From positions 1-32,852 of the forward strand of contig JASJAL010000001.1 in assembly GCA_030067055.1 (NCBI GenBank): a stretch of 32,852 nucleotides of DNA, given 5' to 3'. The translations under genes were made by a program, and so were the position numbers. The notes below the pieces were generated by a model. The model saw only the letters and a list, made by a program, of their open reading frames with translations. It did not search any database and was not told the origin of the DNA. Positions 23,168 to 31,285 of the stretch are shown here, in pieces. Position 1 is the first letter of the stretch. Each line of letters opens with the position of its first letter. Source of the DNA: Kiloniellales bacterium (GTDB taxonomy: Bacteria; Pseudomonadota; Alphaproteobacteria; Kiloniellales; JAKSBE01).

Positions 23168-24982
23168 ATGCGCGTCATCCTGTTCCTTCTGAAGTGCCTG
23201 GTCGGCCTCTTCGCGACGATCGGCTTTCTGATCACGCTACCCCTGATCCTCGCCCTGATTCTAGGCCTGAGCGCCGGCCTGCCCTGGCAGGAAGAGATCG
23301 CGGAAGTGCCCGCCGAGACGGTGCTGACCATCGACCTGACCGGACAGGTGATCGAGAACCGCCCCGACAGCTTCCTTTCCCGTTCTTCGCTGGGCGACAG
23401 GATCGTGCTGCGAGAGACCGTCGCCGCCCTGCGGAAGGCCAGCCGGGACGAGCGGGTCAAAGGTGTGGTGGTCCGTTTCGGGGCGCTGCAGGTCGGCATG
23501 GCGCACGCCCAGGAGCTGCGCGAAGCGATCCTGGCCTTCCGCGAAGAGGGACGTTTCGCCATCGGCTTTGCCGAGAGCTTCGGCGAATTCGGTAACAGCA
23601 CGATCAGATACTACATCGCCAGCGCCATGGACGAGATATGGCTGCAGCCTTCGGGCGACCTGGGCGCCATGGGACTCAGGCTGGAAGCGCCCTTCCTGCG
23701 CGGCACCCTCGACAAGTTGCGGATCGAGCCCCGCCTCGCGCAGCGCGAGGAATACAAGGGCGCCATGAACACCTTCACGGACACCGGCCTGCCGGAACCT
23801 CAGCGGCGCAACCTTCAGCAGATGGTCGATTCCTGGATGGACCAGATCGTCGCCGCGGTCGCCGAGGAGCGGAAGCTGGAGGCAGCCTCGGTTCGAAGCC
23901 TGGTCGACAAGGCCCCACTATCATCGGCCGAAGGCCTGGAGGCTGGCCTGCTCGACCGACTGGGCTATTGGGACGAGCTGGATGACCAGTTGACCGAGCG
24001 CACGAGCGAGGAGATGGAGCTCTTCGAGCTGCGCGCCTACGCCGCGGCGACCCGCGATGAGCTGCCGGAAGGGCCGCGGATCGCCGTGATCTACGGCCTC
24101 GGGCCGATCTCCCTGACCACCTCGGAGAACGATCCGGTCTTTGGCTCCGTGGTTTTCGGCTCCGATACCGTTGCCCAAGCGATCTCAGATGCCGTCGACG
24201 ACGAGGACGTCGAAGCCATCCTGTTCCGCGTCGATAGTCCAGGCGGATCCTACGTCGCCTCCGACACCGTCCATCGCGAGGTGCGCCGCGCCCGGGAAGC
24301 GGGCAAGCCGGTGATCGTCTCCATGGGCAACGTGGCGGCCTCGGGCGGCTATTTCGTGGCTATGGCGGCGGACAAGATCGTCGCGCATCCGGGCACTGTC
24401 ACCGGCTCGATCGGCGTGGTCGCGGGCAAGTTCGTGCTTTCCGGCCTCTGGGAGGAGATCGGACTCAACTGGGACCGGGTTCAGGCAGGCGAGAATGCGG
24501 GCATCTGGAGCCAGAACCAGGACTTCACCGAGGTCCAGTGGCAGCGCCTGCAAACTGCGTTGGACCGGATCTACGCGGATTTCCGGGGCAAGGTCGCGGA
24601 GGGACGCGGGCTCTCCGCGGAGGAGACCCGCGCAGCGGCAAAGGGACAGGTCTGGACCGGCACCGACGCCCAGCGCCTGGGCTTGATCGACGAGCTTGGC
24701 GGCTTTTACCGGGCTGTCGCTCTGGCCAAGGAAGCGGCCGGCATCGGCGCCGAGGAAAAGGTCGACCTGCGAGTCTTTCCGCCGCCCCGCGATTCCTTCT
24801 TCGGGAACCTCGTCCAGGACACCTTAGGCGACGGGCTGCAGAGTTCGGGCGCCAACACGGTACTGCAATGGGTGGCCCGAGTCGTGCGCCTGATCGATCC
24901 GCTGCTCGACACGGTCGAAACCCTGGGCGATGACTCCCGCAGCCGGACGCTCAGCGCACCGGATCTCCGTCTGGCCGACTGA
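23168..24982 (+). CDS. sppA: signal peptide peptidase SppA, long (67K) form
   Basis: SppA is a membrane-anchored S49 serine protease that degrades signal peptides left in the membrane. The 604-residue protein has one N-terminal membrane anchor (VILFLLKCLVGLFATIGFLI) followed by two tandem S49 domains. The catalytic lysine is Lys197 in REEYKGAMNTF of the first domain, and the nucleophile is Ser392 in NVAASGGYFVAM of the second, matching the split dyad of E. coli SppA (Lys209 and Ser409). Other motifs are FRVDSPGGSYVASD and VTGSIGVVAGKF. The ATG at 23168 places the anchor at the N-terminus; the open frame extends 135 bases upstream without a good ribosome site. Its stop directly abuts the tlyA stop on the other strand. 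Confidence 0.93.
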   Translation: MRVILFLLKCLVGLFATIGFLITLPLILALILGLSAGLPWQEEIAEVPAETVLTIDLTGQVIENRPDSFLSRSSLGDRIVLRETVAALRKASRDERVKGVVVRFGALQVGMAHAQELREAILAFREEGRFAIGFAESFGEFGNSTIRYYIASAMDEIWLQPSGDLGAMGLRLEAPFLRGTLDKLRIEPRLAQREEYKGAMNTFTDTGLPEPQRRNLQQMVDSWMDQIVAAVAEERKLEAASVRSLVDKAPLSSAEGLEAGLLDRLGYWDELDDQLTERTSEEMELFELRAYAAATRDELPEGPRIAVIYGLGPISLTTSENDPVFGSVVFGSDTVAQAISDAVDDEDVEAILFRVDSPGGSYVASDTVHREVRRAREAGKPVIVSMGNVAASGGYFVAMAADKIVAHPGTVTGSIGVVAGKFVLSGLWEEIGLNWDRVQAGENAGIWSQNQDFTEVQWQRLQTALDRIYADFRGKVAEGRGLSAEETRAAAKGQVWTGTDAQRLGLIDELGGFYRAVALAKEAAGIGAEEKVDLRVFPPPRDSFFGNLVQDTLGDGLQSSGANTVLQWVARVVRLIDPLLDTVETLGDDSRSRTLSAPDLRLAD

Positions 24983-25732
24983 TTACCCGTCGTCTTTCCG
25001 GGCGGCGATCAGGAACTCCTTGTTGCCTTCGGGCCCCAGGATCGGGCTTTCGGTCAAGCCCAGGACAGACCAGCCGGGTTGAGCGGCCAGCCAAGCCTCG
25101 ATGCGCGCGCAGACTTCGGCGTGGAGTGCCGGATCGCGGACCACGCCCTTCTTGCCGACCAGCCCCTTGCCGACCTCGAACTGAGGCTTGATCAGCGCGA
25201 TCAGCCCGGCGCCCGGGGCGGCCAGCCCCAGGGATGCCGGAAGCACGGTCTCCAGCCCGATAAAGCTGGCATCGCAGACGATCAGGCATGGCGGCTCTGG
25301 AACCTGCGCGCTGTCGAGGTTACGGGCGTTGGTCCGCTCGAGAACGGTGACGCGCGGGTCCTGCCGCAGCTTCCAGGCGAGCTGGCCCTGGCCAACGTCG
25401 ACGGCGTAGACCTTAGCCGCGCCGCGCGCGAGGAGGACGTCGGTGAATCCACCGGTGGCGGCGCCGATGTCCAGGCAGATCCGGTCCTGGGGGTCGATCC
25501 CGAAGTGGTCGAGCCCCTTCTCCAGCTTAAGTCCGCCGCGCGAGACCCAGGGATGGGCCGGCCCGCGGACCGTGAGCGGGGCGTCGAGCGCCAGCTCGGC
25601 CCCGGCCTTCTCGATGCGCTTGTCCCCGCTGAAGACTTGGCCGGCCAGGATCAGGGCCTGCGCCCGGGCCCGGCTCTCGGCAAGGCCGCGGCCGAACAGC
25701 AGGACGTCGGCTCTCTCCTTCTTCTTGGCCAT
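24983..25732 (-). CDS. tlyA: TlyA family rRNA 2'-O-methyltransferase
   Basis: TlyA-type enzymes methylate ribose hydroxyls in 16S and/or 23S rRNA; loss in some bacteria gives capreomycin resistance. The 249-residue protein has an N-terminal S4 RNA-binding domain (about 5-65: RADVLLFGRGLAESRARAQ, then GQVFSGDKRI) joined to an FtsJ-like methyltransferase. GLKLEKGL carries the first catalytic Lys, and the SAM-binding segment CLDIGAATGGFTDVLL follows. The later catalytic residues are in VCDASFIGL (Asp) and LIALIKPQFEVGK (Lys). Its position just after dxs is a common alphaproteobacterial arrangement, but here a strong terminator lies between them, so it may have its own promoter or depend on read-through. 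Confidence 0.93.
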   Translation of the reverse strand: MAKKKERADVLLFGRGLAESRARAQALILAGQVFSGDKRIEKAGAELALDAPLTVRGPAHPWVSRGGLKLEKGLDHFGIDPQDRICLDIGAATGGFTDVLLARGAAKVYAVDVGQGQLAWKLRQDPRVTVLERTNARNLDSAQVPEPPCLIVCDASFIGLETVLPASLGLAAPGAGLIALIKPQFEVGKGLVGKKGVVRDPALHAEVCARIEAWLAAQPGWSVLGLTESPILGPEGNKEFLIAARKDDG

Positions 25733-25776
25733 GTTCTTCCCGCCCTTGCGGCGTCACCTCGTCACGGCTGCCTCCC

Positions 25777-25812
25777 AAAAAAAGACTGGCCGGCGCCCGG
25801 CGCCGGCCAGTC
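25777..25812 (-). terminator. rho-independent terminator after dxs
   Basis: On the minus strand GACTGGCCGGCGCC and GGCGCCGGCCAGTC (plus-strand positions 25784-25797 and 25799-25812) form a stem of up to 14 pairs. A run of seven T residues follows (complement of 25777-25783). This is the clearest intrinsic terminator in the window and sits between dxs and tlyA. Confidence 0.9.
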
Positions 25813-25834
25813 CTTCGATTCGGAACGGTCGAGG

Positions 25835-27772
25835 TCAGGCGAGTTTCGGGCTGACCGCGGCCGCCTCGTTGTTGCCCAGCGCCTGCAGGGCCGTGTTGAC
25901 GATGTTGTCGGAATCCAGCCCGGCCATGGCGTACTGGTTGTCCGGCTTGCCGTGATCGATGAAGAAGTCCGGCAGGCAGAGCGGCCGCAGCTTGATGCCG
26001 GATTCCAGCAGACCCTCGCGCGCCAGGAAGTGCATGACCTGGGTCGCGAAGCCGCCGACCGCGCCTTCTTCGACCGTGACCAGGACCTCGTGCTCGGAGG
26101 CCAGGCGACGGATCAGATTCTCGTCGATCGGCTTGGCGAAACGTGCATCGGCGACCGTGGTCGAAAGGCCGCGAGCCGCCAGGGTGTCGGCCGCCTTGAG
26201 CGCCTCGCCGAGGCGCGTGCCGAGCGACAGGATCGCGACCTTTGTGCCTTCGCGCAGTATCCGGCCTTGGCCCAGCTCGAATGCGGTGCCCCGCTCGGGC
26301 AGCTCGAGCCCGGTGGCCTCGCCGCGCGGATAGCGGAAGGCGGAAGGCCGGTCATCGATTTGCGCCGCCGTGGCGACCGCATTGAAGAGCTCGACCTCGT
26401 CGGCCGGCGCCATGACCACGAAGCCGGGCAGACAGCTCAGGTAGGTGATGTCGTAGGAGCCTTGGTGGGTGACGCCGTCGGCTCCGACCATGCCGGCACG
26501 ATCGATGGCGAAGCGCACCGGCAGGCTCTGGATCGCAACGTCGTGGACCACCTGATCGTAGGCCCGCTGCAGGAAGGTCGAGTAGATCGTCGCGAAGGGC
26601 TTGAAGCCCTCGCAGGCGAGACCGGCACAGAAGGTCACGGCATGCTGCTCGGCGATGCCGACATCAAAGCTGCGGCTGGGGAAGCGATCAGAAAACTTGT
26701 TGATGCCGGTGCCCGAGGGCATCGCGGCAGTCACGGCGACGATCTTGTCGTCGGCCTCGGCCTCCTTGATCAAAGCCTCGGCAAAGACCGCGGTGTACTG
26801 CGGCGCCTTTGGCGTCGGCTTGGCCTGCTTGCCGGTGATGACGTCGAACTTGGCGACGCCGTGGTACTTGTCGGCAGCCTTCTCGGCCGGCTCGTAGCCC
26901 TTGCCCTTCTGGGTCACGGCGTGGATCAGGATCGGTCCGTCCTGTTCCCCGTCGCGGCAGTTCTTCAGGACCGGCAAGAGGTGGTCGAGATTGTGCCCGT
27001 CGATGGGACCGACGTAGAAGAAGCCCATCTCCTCGAACATGGTGCCGCCGGTCAGCATGCCGCGGGCATACTCTTCGGCCCGCTTGGCCGCCGTCTCGAG
27101 CGGCTTCGGAAAGGACTTGGCGAGATCGCGGGCCAGATGTCGCATGGAGCGATAGGGCTTGGACGAGATCAGCCGCGAGAGATAGGCGCTCATCGCGCCG
27201 ACCGGCGGCGCGATCGACATGTCGTTGTCGTTGAGGATGACGATCAGCTTGCTGTGCATGGCACCGGCGTTGTTCATCGCCTCGTAGGCCATGCCGGCGC
27301 TCATCGCGCCGTCACCGATGACCGCAATGACGTGGTTGTCCCGGCCCTGCAGATCGCGGCCGACCGCGTAGCCGAGGCCCGCCGAAATCGACGTCGAGCT
27401 GTGCGCCGCGCCGAAGGGGTCGTAGTTGCTCTCCCGGCGCGAGGTAAAGCCGGAGAGGCCGCCGTCCTGCCTAAGGGTGCGGATTCGATCGCGTCGGCCG
27501 GTCAGGATCTTGTGCGGATAGCACTGGTGTCCGACATCGAAGATCAGCTTGTCGTCGGGCGTGTTGAACACGTAGTGGATCGCGGTGGTCAACTCGACCA
27601 CGCCCAGGCCGGCGCCGAGATGGCCGCCGGTGACCGACACCGCGTCGATCATCTCCGTGCGGAGCTCGTCGGCCAGCTGCCGGAGCTGGTTCTCTTTCAG
27701 CTTTCGGATATCAGAGGGATACTCGATGGAATCGAGCATCGGGGTTTTGCTGACTTTACCCACTTCACTCAC
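25835..27772 (-). CDS. dxs: 1-deoxy-D-xylulose-5-phosphate synthase
   Basis: Dxs joins pyruvate and glyceraldehyde 3-phosphate using thiamine diphosphate, the first step of the MEP isoprenoid pathway. The 645-residue protein has the family's order of motifs: [14 protein letters not shown] and [16 protein letters not shown] near the N-terminus, and [21 protein letters not shown] for thiamine diphosphate and metal binding (GDG to NN). [30 protein letters not shown] with the catalytic-site Glu, and [15 protein letters not shown] follow. The ATG sits 35 bases after ispA, so both are probably on one mRNA, which ends at the strong terminator 25777-25812. The product links to ThiE elsewhere in the window through its cofactor. 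Confidence 0.97.
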   Translation of the reverse strand: MSEVGKVSKTPMLDSIEYPSDIRKLKENQLRQLADELRTEMIDAVSVTGGHLGAGLGVVELTTAIHYVFNTPDDKLIFDVGHQCYPHKILTGRRDRIRTLRQDGGLSGFTSRRESNYDPFGAAHSSTSISAGLGYAVGRDLQGRDNHVIAVIGDGAMSAGMAYEAMNNAGAMHSKLIVILNDNDMSIAPPVGAMSAYLSRLISSKPYRSMRHLARDLAKSFPKPLETAAKRAEEYARGMLTGGTMFEEMGFFYVGPIDGHNLDHLLPVLKNCRDGEQDGPILIHAVTQKGKGYEPAEKAADKYHGVAKFDVITGKQAKPTPKAPQYTAVFAEALIKEAEADDKIVAVTAAMPSGTGINKFSDRFPSRSFDVGIAEQHAVTFCAGLACEGFKPFATIYSTFLQRAYDQVVHDVAIQSLPVRFAIDRAGMVGADGVTHQGSYDITYLSCLPGFVVMAPADEVELFNAVATAAQIDDRPSAFRYPRGEATGLELPERGTAFELGQGRILREGTKVAILSLGTRLGEALKAADTLAARGLSTTVADARFAKPIDENLIRRLASEHEVLVTVEEGAVGGFATQVMHFLAREGLLESGIKLRPLCLPDFFIDHGKPDNQYAMAGLDSDNIVNTALQALGNNEAAAVSPKLA

Positions 27773-27807
27773 CTCGCCTTGCTATCGCATCCGGGGGATT
27801 TTGGCTT

Positions 27808-28752
27808 CTAGGATCGCCGATTCACGACGAAGCGCGCTGTTGCGCAAAGAAGTTCTGCCTTTTCGCCGAAAATATCAAGATGGGAGGCTGCCCGAGCCGC
27901 CAGACGCTCCGCCTCCTGGCGGGCCTCCTCCATGCCCAGAAGGGCGACAAATGTGGCCTTTCCGAGAGCTTCATCCTGACCGGTCGGCTTGCCCAGCACT
28001 TCGGGCGAGCTCTCGGCGTCCAAAAGGTCATCGACGATCTGAAAAGCCAGGCCGAGGTCCTGGGCATAGGCCCTGACCGCGGAATGGGACTTCTGATTCG
28101 CCTGGCCGAGAATCGCCCCGGCCTCGCAGGAAAAGCCGATCAGCGCGCCAGTTTTCAACGCCTGCAGGCGCTTGATGCCCTCCAAGTCGAGGTCGGCGCG
28201 CGTCGGCGACATGTCGATCATCTGGCCTCCAACCATGCCCGCAGCGCCGGCGGCAGCTGCAAGTCCGGAAACCAGGGCGATGCGCACAGCCGAATCGGGA
28301 TGGGTCGCCGGGGCGCCAAGAACCGCGAAAGCTTCGGTCAGAAGCCCGTCGCCCGCGAGAACCGCCACGGCCTCGTCGAAGGCCTTGTGCACGGTCGGTC
28401 GGCCGCGGCGCAGGTCGCTGTCGTCCATTGCCGGCAGGTCGTCGTGAACCAGGCTATAGCAGTGGATCATCTCGACCGCGGCGGCCGCGTTCAGGGCCTG
28501 TTCCTCCGGAACGTCGAAGAGCCCGGCGCTGGCGATCGTCAGAAACGGCCGGAGACGCTTGCCGCCGTTGAGCGAAGCGTAGCGCATGGCCTCGACGACG
28601 GTGCCTTCGGCACCGGGCACGGCGGGCAGAAGCCGGTCGAGGCGCAGCGAAACGGCCTCAGCGGTGCGCGCCAATTCGGTTTTTAGACGATCAGTCTGAA
28701 ATCGGTCACTCGACGTCGAAATTTTCTGTGCTGATGCTGCCGTTTGAGCCAT
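27808..28752 (-). CDS. ispA: farnesyl/geranyl diphosphate synthase (polyprenyl synthetase)
   Basis: This short-chain prenyl diphosphate synthase condenses IPP with allylic diphosphates to give farnesyl (or geranyl) diphosphate. The 314-residue protein has the first aspartate-rich motif DDLPAMDDSDLRRGRPTVHK and the second, DDLLD, near residue 240. GGKRLRPFL, a CxxxxxHDDLPAMDD-type context (MIHCYSLVHDDLP) and the KTGALI motif are also present. The residues before the first motif (IHCYSLVH) suggest an FPP rather than a longer-chain product, but this is not decisive. Its first 47 bases overlap the end of xseB in another frame, implying translational coupling. A basic N-terminal extension of about 30 residues precedes the conserved fold. 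Confidence 0.95.
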   Translation of the reverse strand: MAQTAASAQKISTSSDRFQTDRLKTELARTAEAVSLRLDRLLPAVPGAEGTVVEAMRYASLNGGKRLRPFLTIASAGLFDVPEEQALNAAAAVEMIHCYSLVHDDLPAMDDSDLRRGRPTVHKAFDEAVAVLAGDGLLTEAFAVLGAPATHPDSAVRIALVSGLAAAAGAAGMVGGQMIDMSPTRADLDLEGIKRLQALKTGALIGFSCEAGAILGQANQKSHSAVRAYAQDLGLAFQIVDDLLDAESSPEVLGKPTGQDEALGKATFVALLGMEEARQEAERLAARAASHLDIFGEKAELLCATARFVVNRRS

Positions 28753-28954
28753 GACCTATCTTTTCAATCTTTTGCTTTGCTTCACTGAGCTTGGCTTCGC
28801 AATGCATCTTCAGCGCCGCCCCCCGCTCGTAGGATTGAATGGCCGCCTCCAAGCGGCCCTCCCCCTTCTCCAGGCTCTCGACGATGCTCTTGAGCTCGGC
28901 CAGGGCGTCTTCGAAGCTCAATTTCGCGATGTCGGGGGGAACCTTGTCGGCCAC
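28706..28954 (-). CDS. xseB: exodeoxyribonuclease VII small subunit
   Basis: XseB is the small partner of XseA; together they degrade single-stranded DNA to oligonucleotides. The 82-residue protein has the conserved core FEDALAELKSIVESLEKGEGRLEAAIQSYERGAAL-type helices (residues about 14-48), followed by CEAKLSEAKQKIEKI, and an acidic C-terminus. It overlaps ispA by 47 bases, and a xseB-ispA-dxs order is common in alphaproteobacteria and enterobacteria. xseA is not in the window. The gap of 68 bases to the upstream deacetylase-like gene leaves room for a separate promoter. Confidence 0.93.
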   Translation of the reverse strand: MADKVPPDIAKLSFEDALAELKSIVESLEKGEGRLEAAIQSYERGAALKMHCEAKLSEAKQKIEKIGHGSNGSISTENFDVE

Positions 28955-29022
28955 GTTCCTGAATCCAATCCAAAGTCCGGGAGTTTAGGCAGGCGCAGGC
29001 AGCGGAACAAGCCGTCAAGCCC

Positions 29023-29952
29023 CTAGGCGTGCAAAAGAGCGCGGACGTGTGCTGCTGCGGACACAGCCAGTGCGTCGAGGTCGTAGCCCCCTTCCAGGGT
29101 CGAGACAACCCGCCCGCCACAGGCCGATTCGGCGACTCTGAGGATCTCGGTGGTGGCCCAGCCGAAATCCTCCTCATGGAACCTCAAGGCCGCCAGGGGA
29201 TCATTTTCATGCGCGTCGAAACCGGCGGAAATCAGAACGAAATCAGGCTCGAACTTGGCCAGACGGGGCAGCACCGTCCGGCTCATCGCCTCCCGGAACT
29301 CGGCCGTGCCCGCCATGGGCGGCAGGGGCACGTTCAGGATGTTACCCGCCCGGCCCGTCTCGGCCGGACTGCCGGTGCCGGGATAGAGCGGCATCTGGTG
29401 GGTCGAGGCAAAAAGCAGGTCGGGATCGTCCCAGAACATGGCCTGGGTTCCGTTGCCATGGTGGACGTCGAAATCGACCACCGCGACTCGGTTGACCCGA
29501 TGGACCTCGCGCGCCTGCAGGGCTCCGACCGCGACGCTGTTGAAGAGGCAAAAGCCCATGGCGCGCGACGGTTCCGCGTGATGGCCGGGCGGTCGGACCG
29601 CACAGAAAGCATTGTCGGCCTCACCGGTCATGACCGCGTCGACCGCCGCGCAAACCGCACCAGCGGCCCTCAGCGCCGCTTCGCCGGAGCCGGGCGAAAC
29701 AATTGTGTCCGCGTCAAGGCCCCTTTGGCCCTGCTCGGGAATCGCGGCCATAACCTGGTCGTAGTACGATTCGCCGTGGACCCTGACGACTTGCTCGCGG
29801 CTCGCCAGCGGTGCCTCGCGCCGTTCCAAAGCGTCGAATTCGGCCTCATCCAGCCCCGCCAGGACGGCCTTCAGCCGCGCCGGGCGCTCGGGATGACCCA
29901 GCCCGGTATCGTGGTTGAAGCAAGCCTCGTGGCTGTAGAGAAGGGTACTCAA
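29023..29952 (-). CDS. histone deacetylase family (acetylpolyamine/class II-like) hydrolase
   Basis: Bacterial members of this zinc amidohydrolase family deacetylate polyamines or other acetylated amines and some proteins. The 309-residue protein has the class II-like pattern: HPERPARLKAVLAGL near the N-terminus, RPPGHHAEPSRAMGFCLFNSVA (paired active-site histidines), VDFDVHHGNGTQAMFW (Zn-binding Asp and His), LPLYPG-type loop QMPLYPGTGS, ISAGFDAHENDPLA (second Zn-binding Asp) and TLEGGYDLDALA near the C-terminus. All metal ligands are intact, so it should be active. It lies upstream of xseB in the same direction and diverges from the RND adaptor gene. Its substrate cannot be read from sequence. 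Confidence 0.93.
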   Translation of the reverse strand: MSTLLYSHEACFNHDTGLGHPERPARLKAVLAGLDEAEFDALERREAPLASREQVVRVHGESYYDQVMAAIPEQGQRGLDADTIVSPGSGEAALRAAGAVCAAVDAVMTGEADNAFCAVRPPGHHAEPSRAMGFCLFNSVAVGALQAREVHRVNRVAVVDFDVHHGNGTQAMFWDDPDLLFASTHQMPLYPGTGSPAETGRAGNILNVPLPPMAGTAEFREAMSRTVLPRLAKFEPDFVLISAGFDAHENDPLAALRFHEEDFGWATTEILRVAESACGGRVVSTLEGGYDLDALAVSAAAHVRALLHA

Positions 29953-30001
29953 AGCTACGCGCCTCCGGGAGGCAGTATTAGACCCTGGCCCAGGCCATTG
30001 C

Positions 30002-30007
30002 TATAAC
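30002..30007 (+). promoter_or_regulatory. possible -10 element of the RND operon
   Basis: TATAAC (30002-30007) is a good -10 match in the divergent gap before the adaptor gene. No -35 box of comparable quality occurs at 16-18 bases upstream; the nearest (TTAGAC, 29978-29983) is poor. Offered with low confidence. Confidence 0.25.
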
Positions 30008-30041
30008 TTTCGCCCTGAGGGGCACTAGGCCGGGCAAGGCG

Positions 30042-30061
30042 CCGGCCTCCGAGGAGGCCGG
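30042..30061. promoter_or_regulatory. 9-bp perfect inverted repeat in the divergent hydrolase/RND gap
   Basis: CCGGCCTCC (30042-30050) and GGAGGCCGG (30053-30061) are exact complements separated by GA. The dyad lies 28 bases before the adaptor ATG and downstream of the possible -10 element. There is no T-run, so it is not a typical terminator. It could be an operator for an efflux repressor, or an RNA hairpin that hides the ribosome binding site. Confidence 0.45.
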
Positions 30062-30088
30062 ATTGACAGGCTCCGGGTGACGCGCCAC

Positions 30089-31276
30089 ATGACAATCGCT
30101 GTGCCCTTCGCTCGTCACTTGGCCGAGCCCGGGATGGAGGACGACCTGAGACAGAGACCCGAGGCCCGGCGGACCCGGCGGGCCTGGCATTTTGGCGCGA
30201 TCGCGCTGCTGCTGGCGACGGTCGGTGTTCCGGCGGCGGCCCAGGAGCAGGCCCAGCTCGTTCGCGTCGACAGCGTGCAGGAGCAGCCGATGACCCAAAC
30301 GGTCGAGGTCATCGGGCGCTTAGTGCCACGCCGGGCCGGCTCGGTCGCGGCGCGCATCGACGCTGCCGTCGATCGGGTCCTGGTCGAGGTCGGCGATCGG
30401 GTCGAGCAGGGTCAGGTCATCGCCATCCTGGAGCCGGAATCCTTGAAAGCTCGCCGCGATCAGGCCGCGGGCCGGCTGGCCGCGGCCTTCGCCAAGCAAA
30501 AGACCGAGGAGGCCGAACTCGTCCTCTCCCGCCAGGAGCTGAAGCGTCTGGAAGGTCTGAAGAAGTCGGCGGCTTTCAGCCAAGCACGCTACGACGATGC
30601 CAAACAGGCCGTGGCCATCGCGGAGGCCGAGGTCGCCGAGGCCGAGAGCGCCAGCGTGACCGCCCGGGCCGACCTTGAGCTGGCCGAGATCAACCTCAGG
30701 TACGCGGAAATCCGGGCCCCTTACGGCGGCGTCATCACCGAGCGCATGATCGAAGCCGGGGCTTACGTCCAAGTCGGAGACGACGCCGTCCGGTTGGTTG
30801 CGGACCAGGAGCTGGAACTCGAGGCAGATGTCCCCTTCCAGCGGCTGTCCGGCCTGGTCCCCGGAGTCGAGATCGACGTCGAACTGGACGACGGCACGCA
30901 GCACAAGGCCCGGGTCCGGGCCATCGTGCCGGACGAGAACCCCCTCACCCGCACCCGGGCGGTCCGCTTCATCCCCGCCTTTGGCGAGACCCGCAAGCCG
31001 CTGGCCGCCAACCAGAGCGCATCCCTGCTGATCCCAATGGGTCAGCCGCGCCAGGTTTTGACCGTCCACAAGGACGCGATCACCAAACGCGGGCCGGCCA
31101 GCCTGGTCCATGTGGTCAACAACGGTGCGGTCAGTGTCCGGCCGGTCACCCTCGGTGTTGCCGTAGGCAGCCGCTTCGAGATCCTCCGCGGCCTGAGCCA
31201 GGGCGACGTGGTGGTGGTCCGCGGCAACGAACGTCTTCAGGACGGCCAGAAGGTCCGCGTCGACCAGGGCTCCTAG
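30089..31276 (+). CDS. RND efflux periplasmic adaptor (membrane fusion protein)
   Basis: This protein links an inner-membrane RND pump to an outer-membrane channel. From the first ATG at 30089 it has 395 residues. A basic segment and hydrophobic stretch (FGAIALLLATVGVPAAAQ) form the export signal; there is no lipobox. The lipoyl half-motifs (IDRVLVEVGDRVEQGQ-like region and IRAPYGGVITERMIEAGAYVQ) flank a coiled-coil hairpin (about 105-185: KQKTEEAELVLSRQELKRLEGL). A beta-barrel and membrane-proximal domain follow (VTLGVAVGSRFEILRGLSQGDVVVVRG). GTG at 30077 and ATG at 30134 are alternative starts; the last puts the signal closest to the N-terminus. The pump gene begins 9 bases after its stop. 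Confidence 0.9.
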   Translation: MTIAVPFARHLAEPGMEDDLRQRPEARRTRRAWHFGAIALLLATVGVPAAAQEQAQLVRVDSVQEQPMTQTVEVIGRLVPRRAGSVAARIDAAVDRVLVEVGDRVEQGQVIAILEPESLKARRDQAAGRLAAAFAKQKTEEAELVLSRQELKRLEGLKKSAAFSQARYDDAKQAVAIAEAEVAEAESASVTARADLELAEINLRYAEIRAPYGGVITERMIEAGAYVQVGDDAVRLVADQELELEADVPFQRLSGLVPGVEIDVELDDGTQHKARVRAIVPDENPLTRTRAVRFIPAFGETRKPLAANQSASLLIPMGQPRQVLTVHKDAITKRGPASLVHVVNNGAVSVRPVTLGVAVGSRFEILRGLSQGDVVVVRGNERLQDGQKVRVDQGS

Positions 31277-31285
31277 GCGGTCGCG

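Noticed and set aside
25079..27811. Open frame of 910 codons on the plus strand
   Set aside because: It is the antisense of dxs and tlyA, which have full family motifs. High GC suppresses stop codons on the opposite strand.
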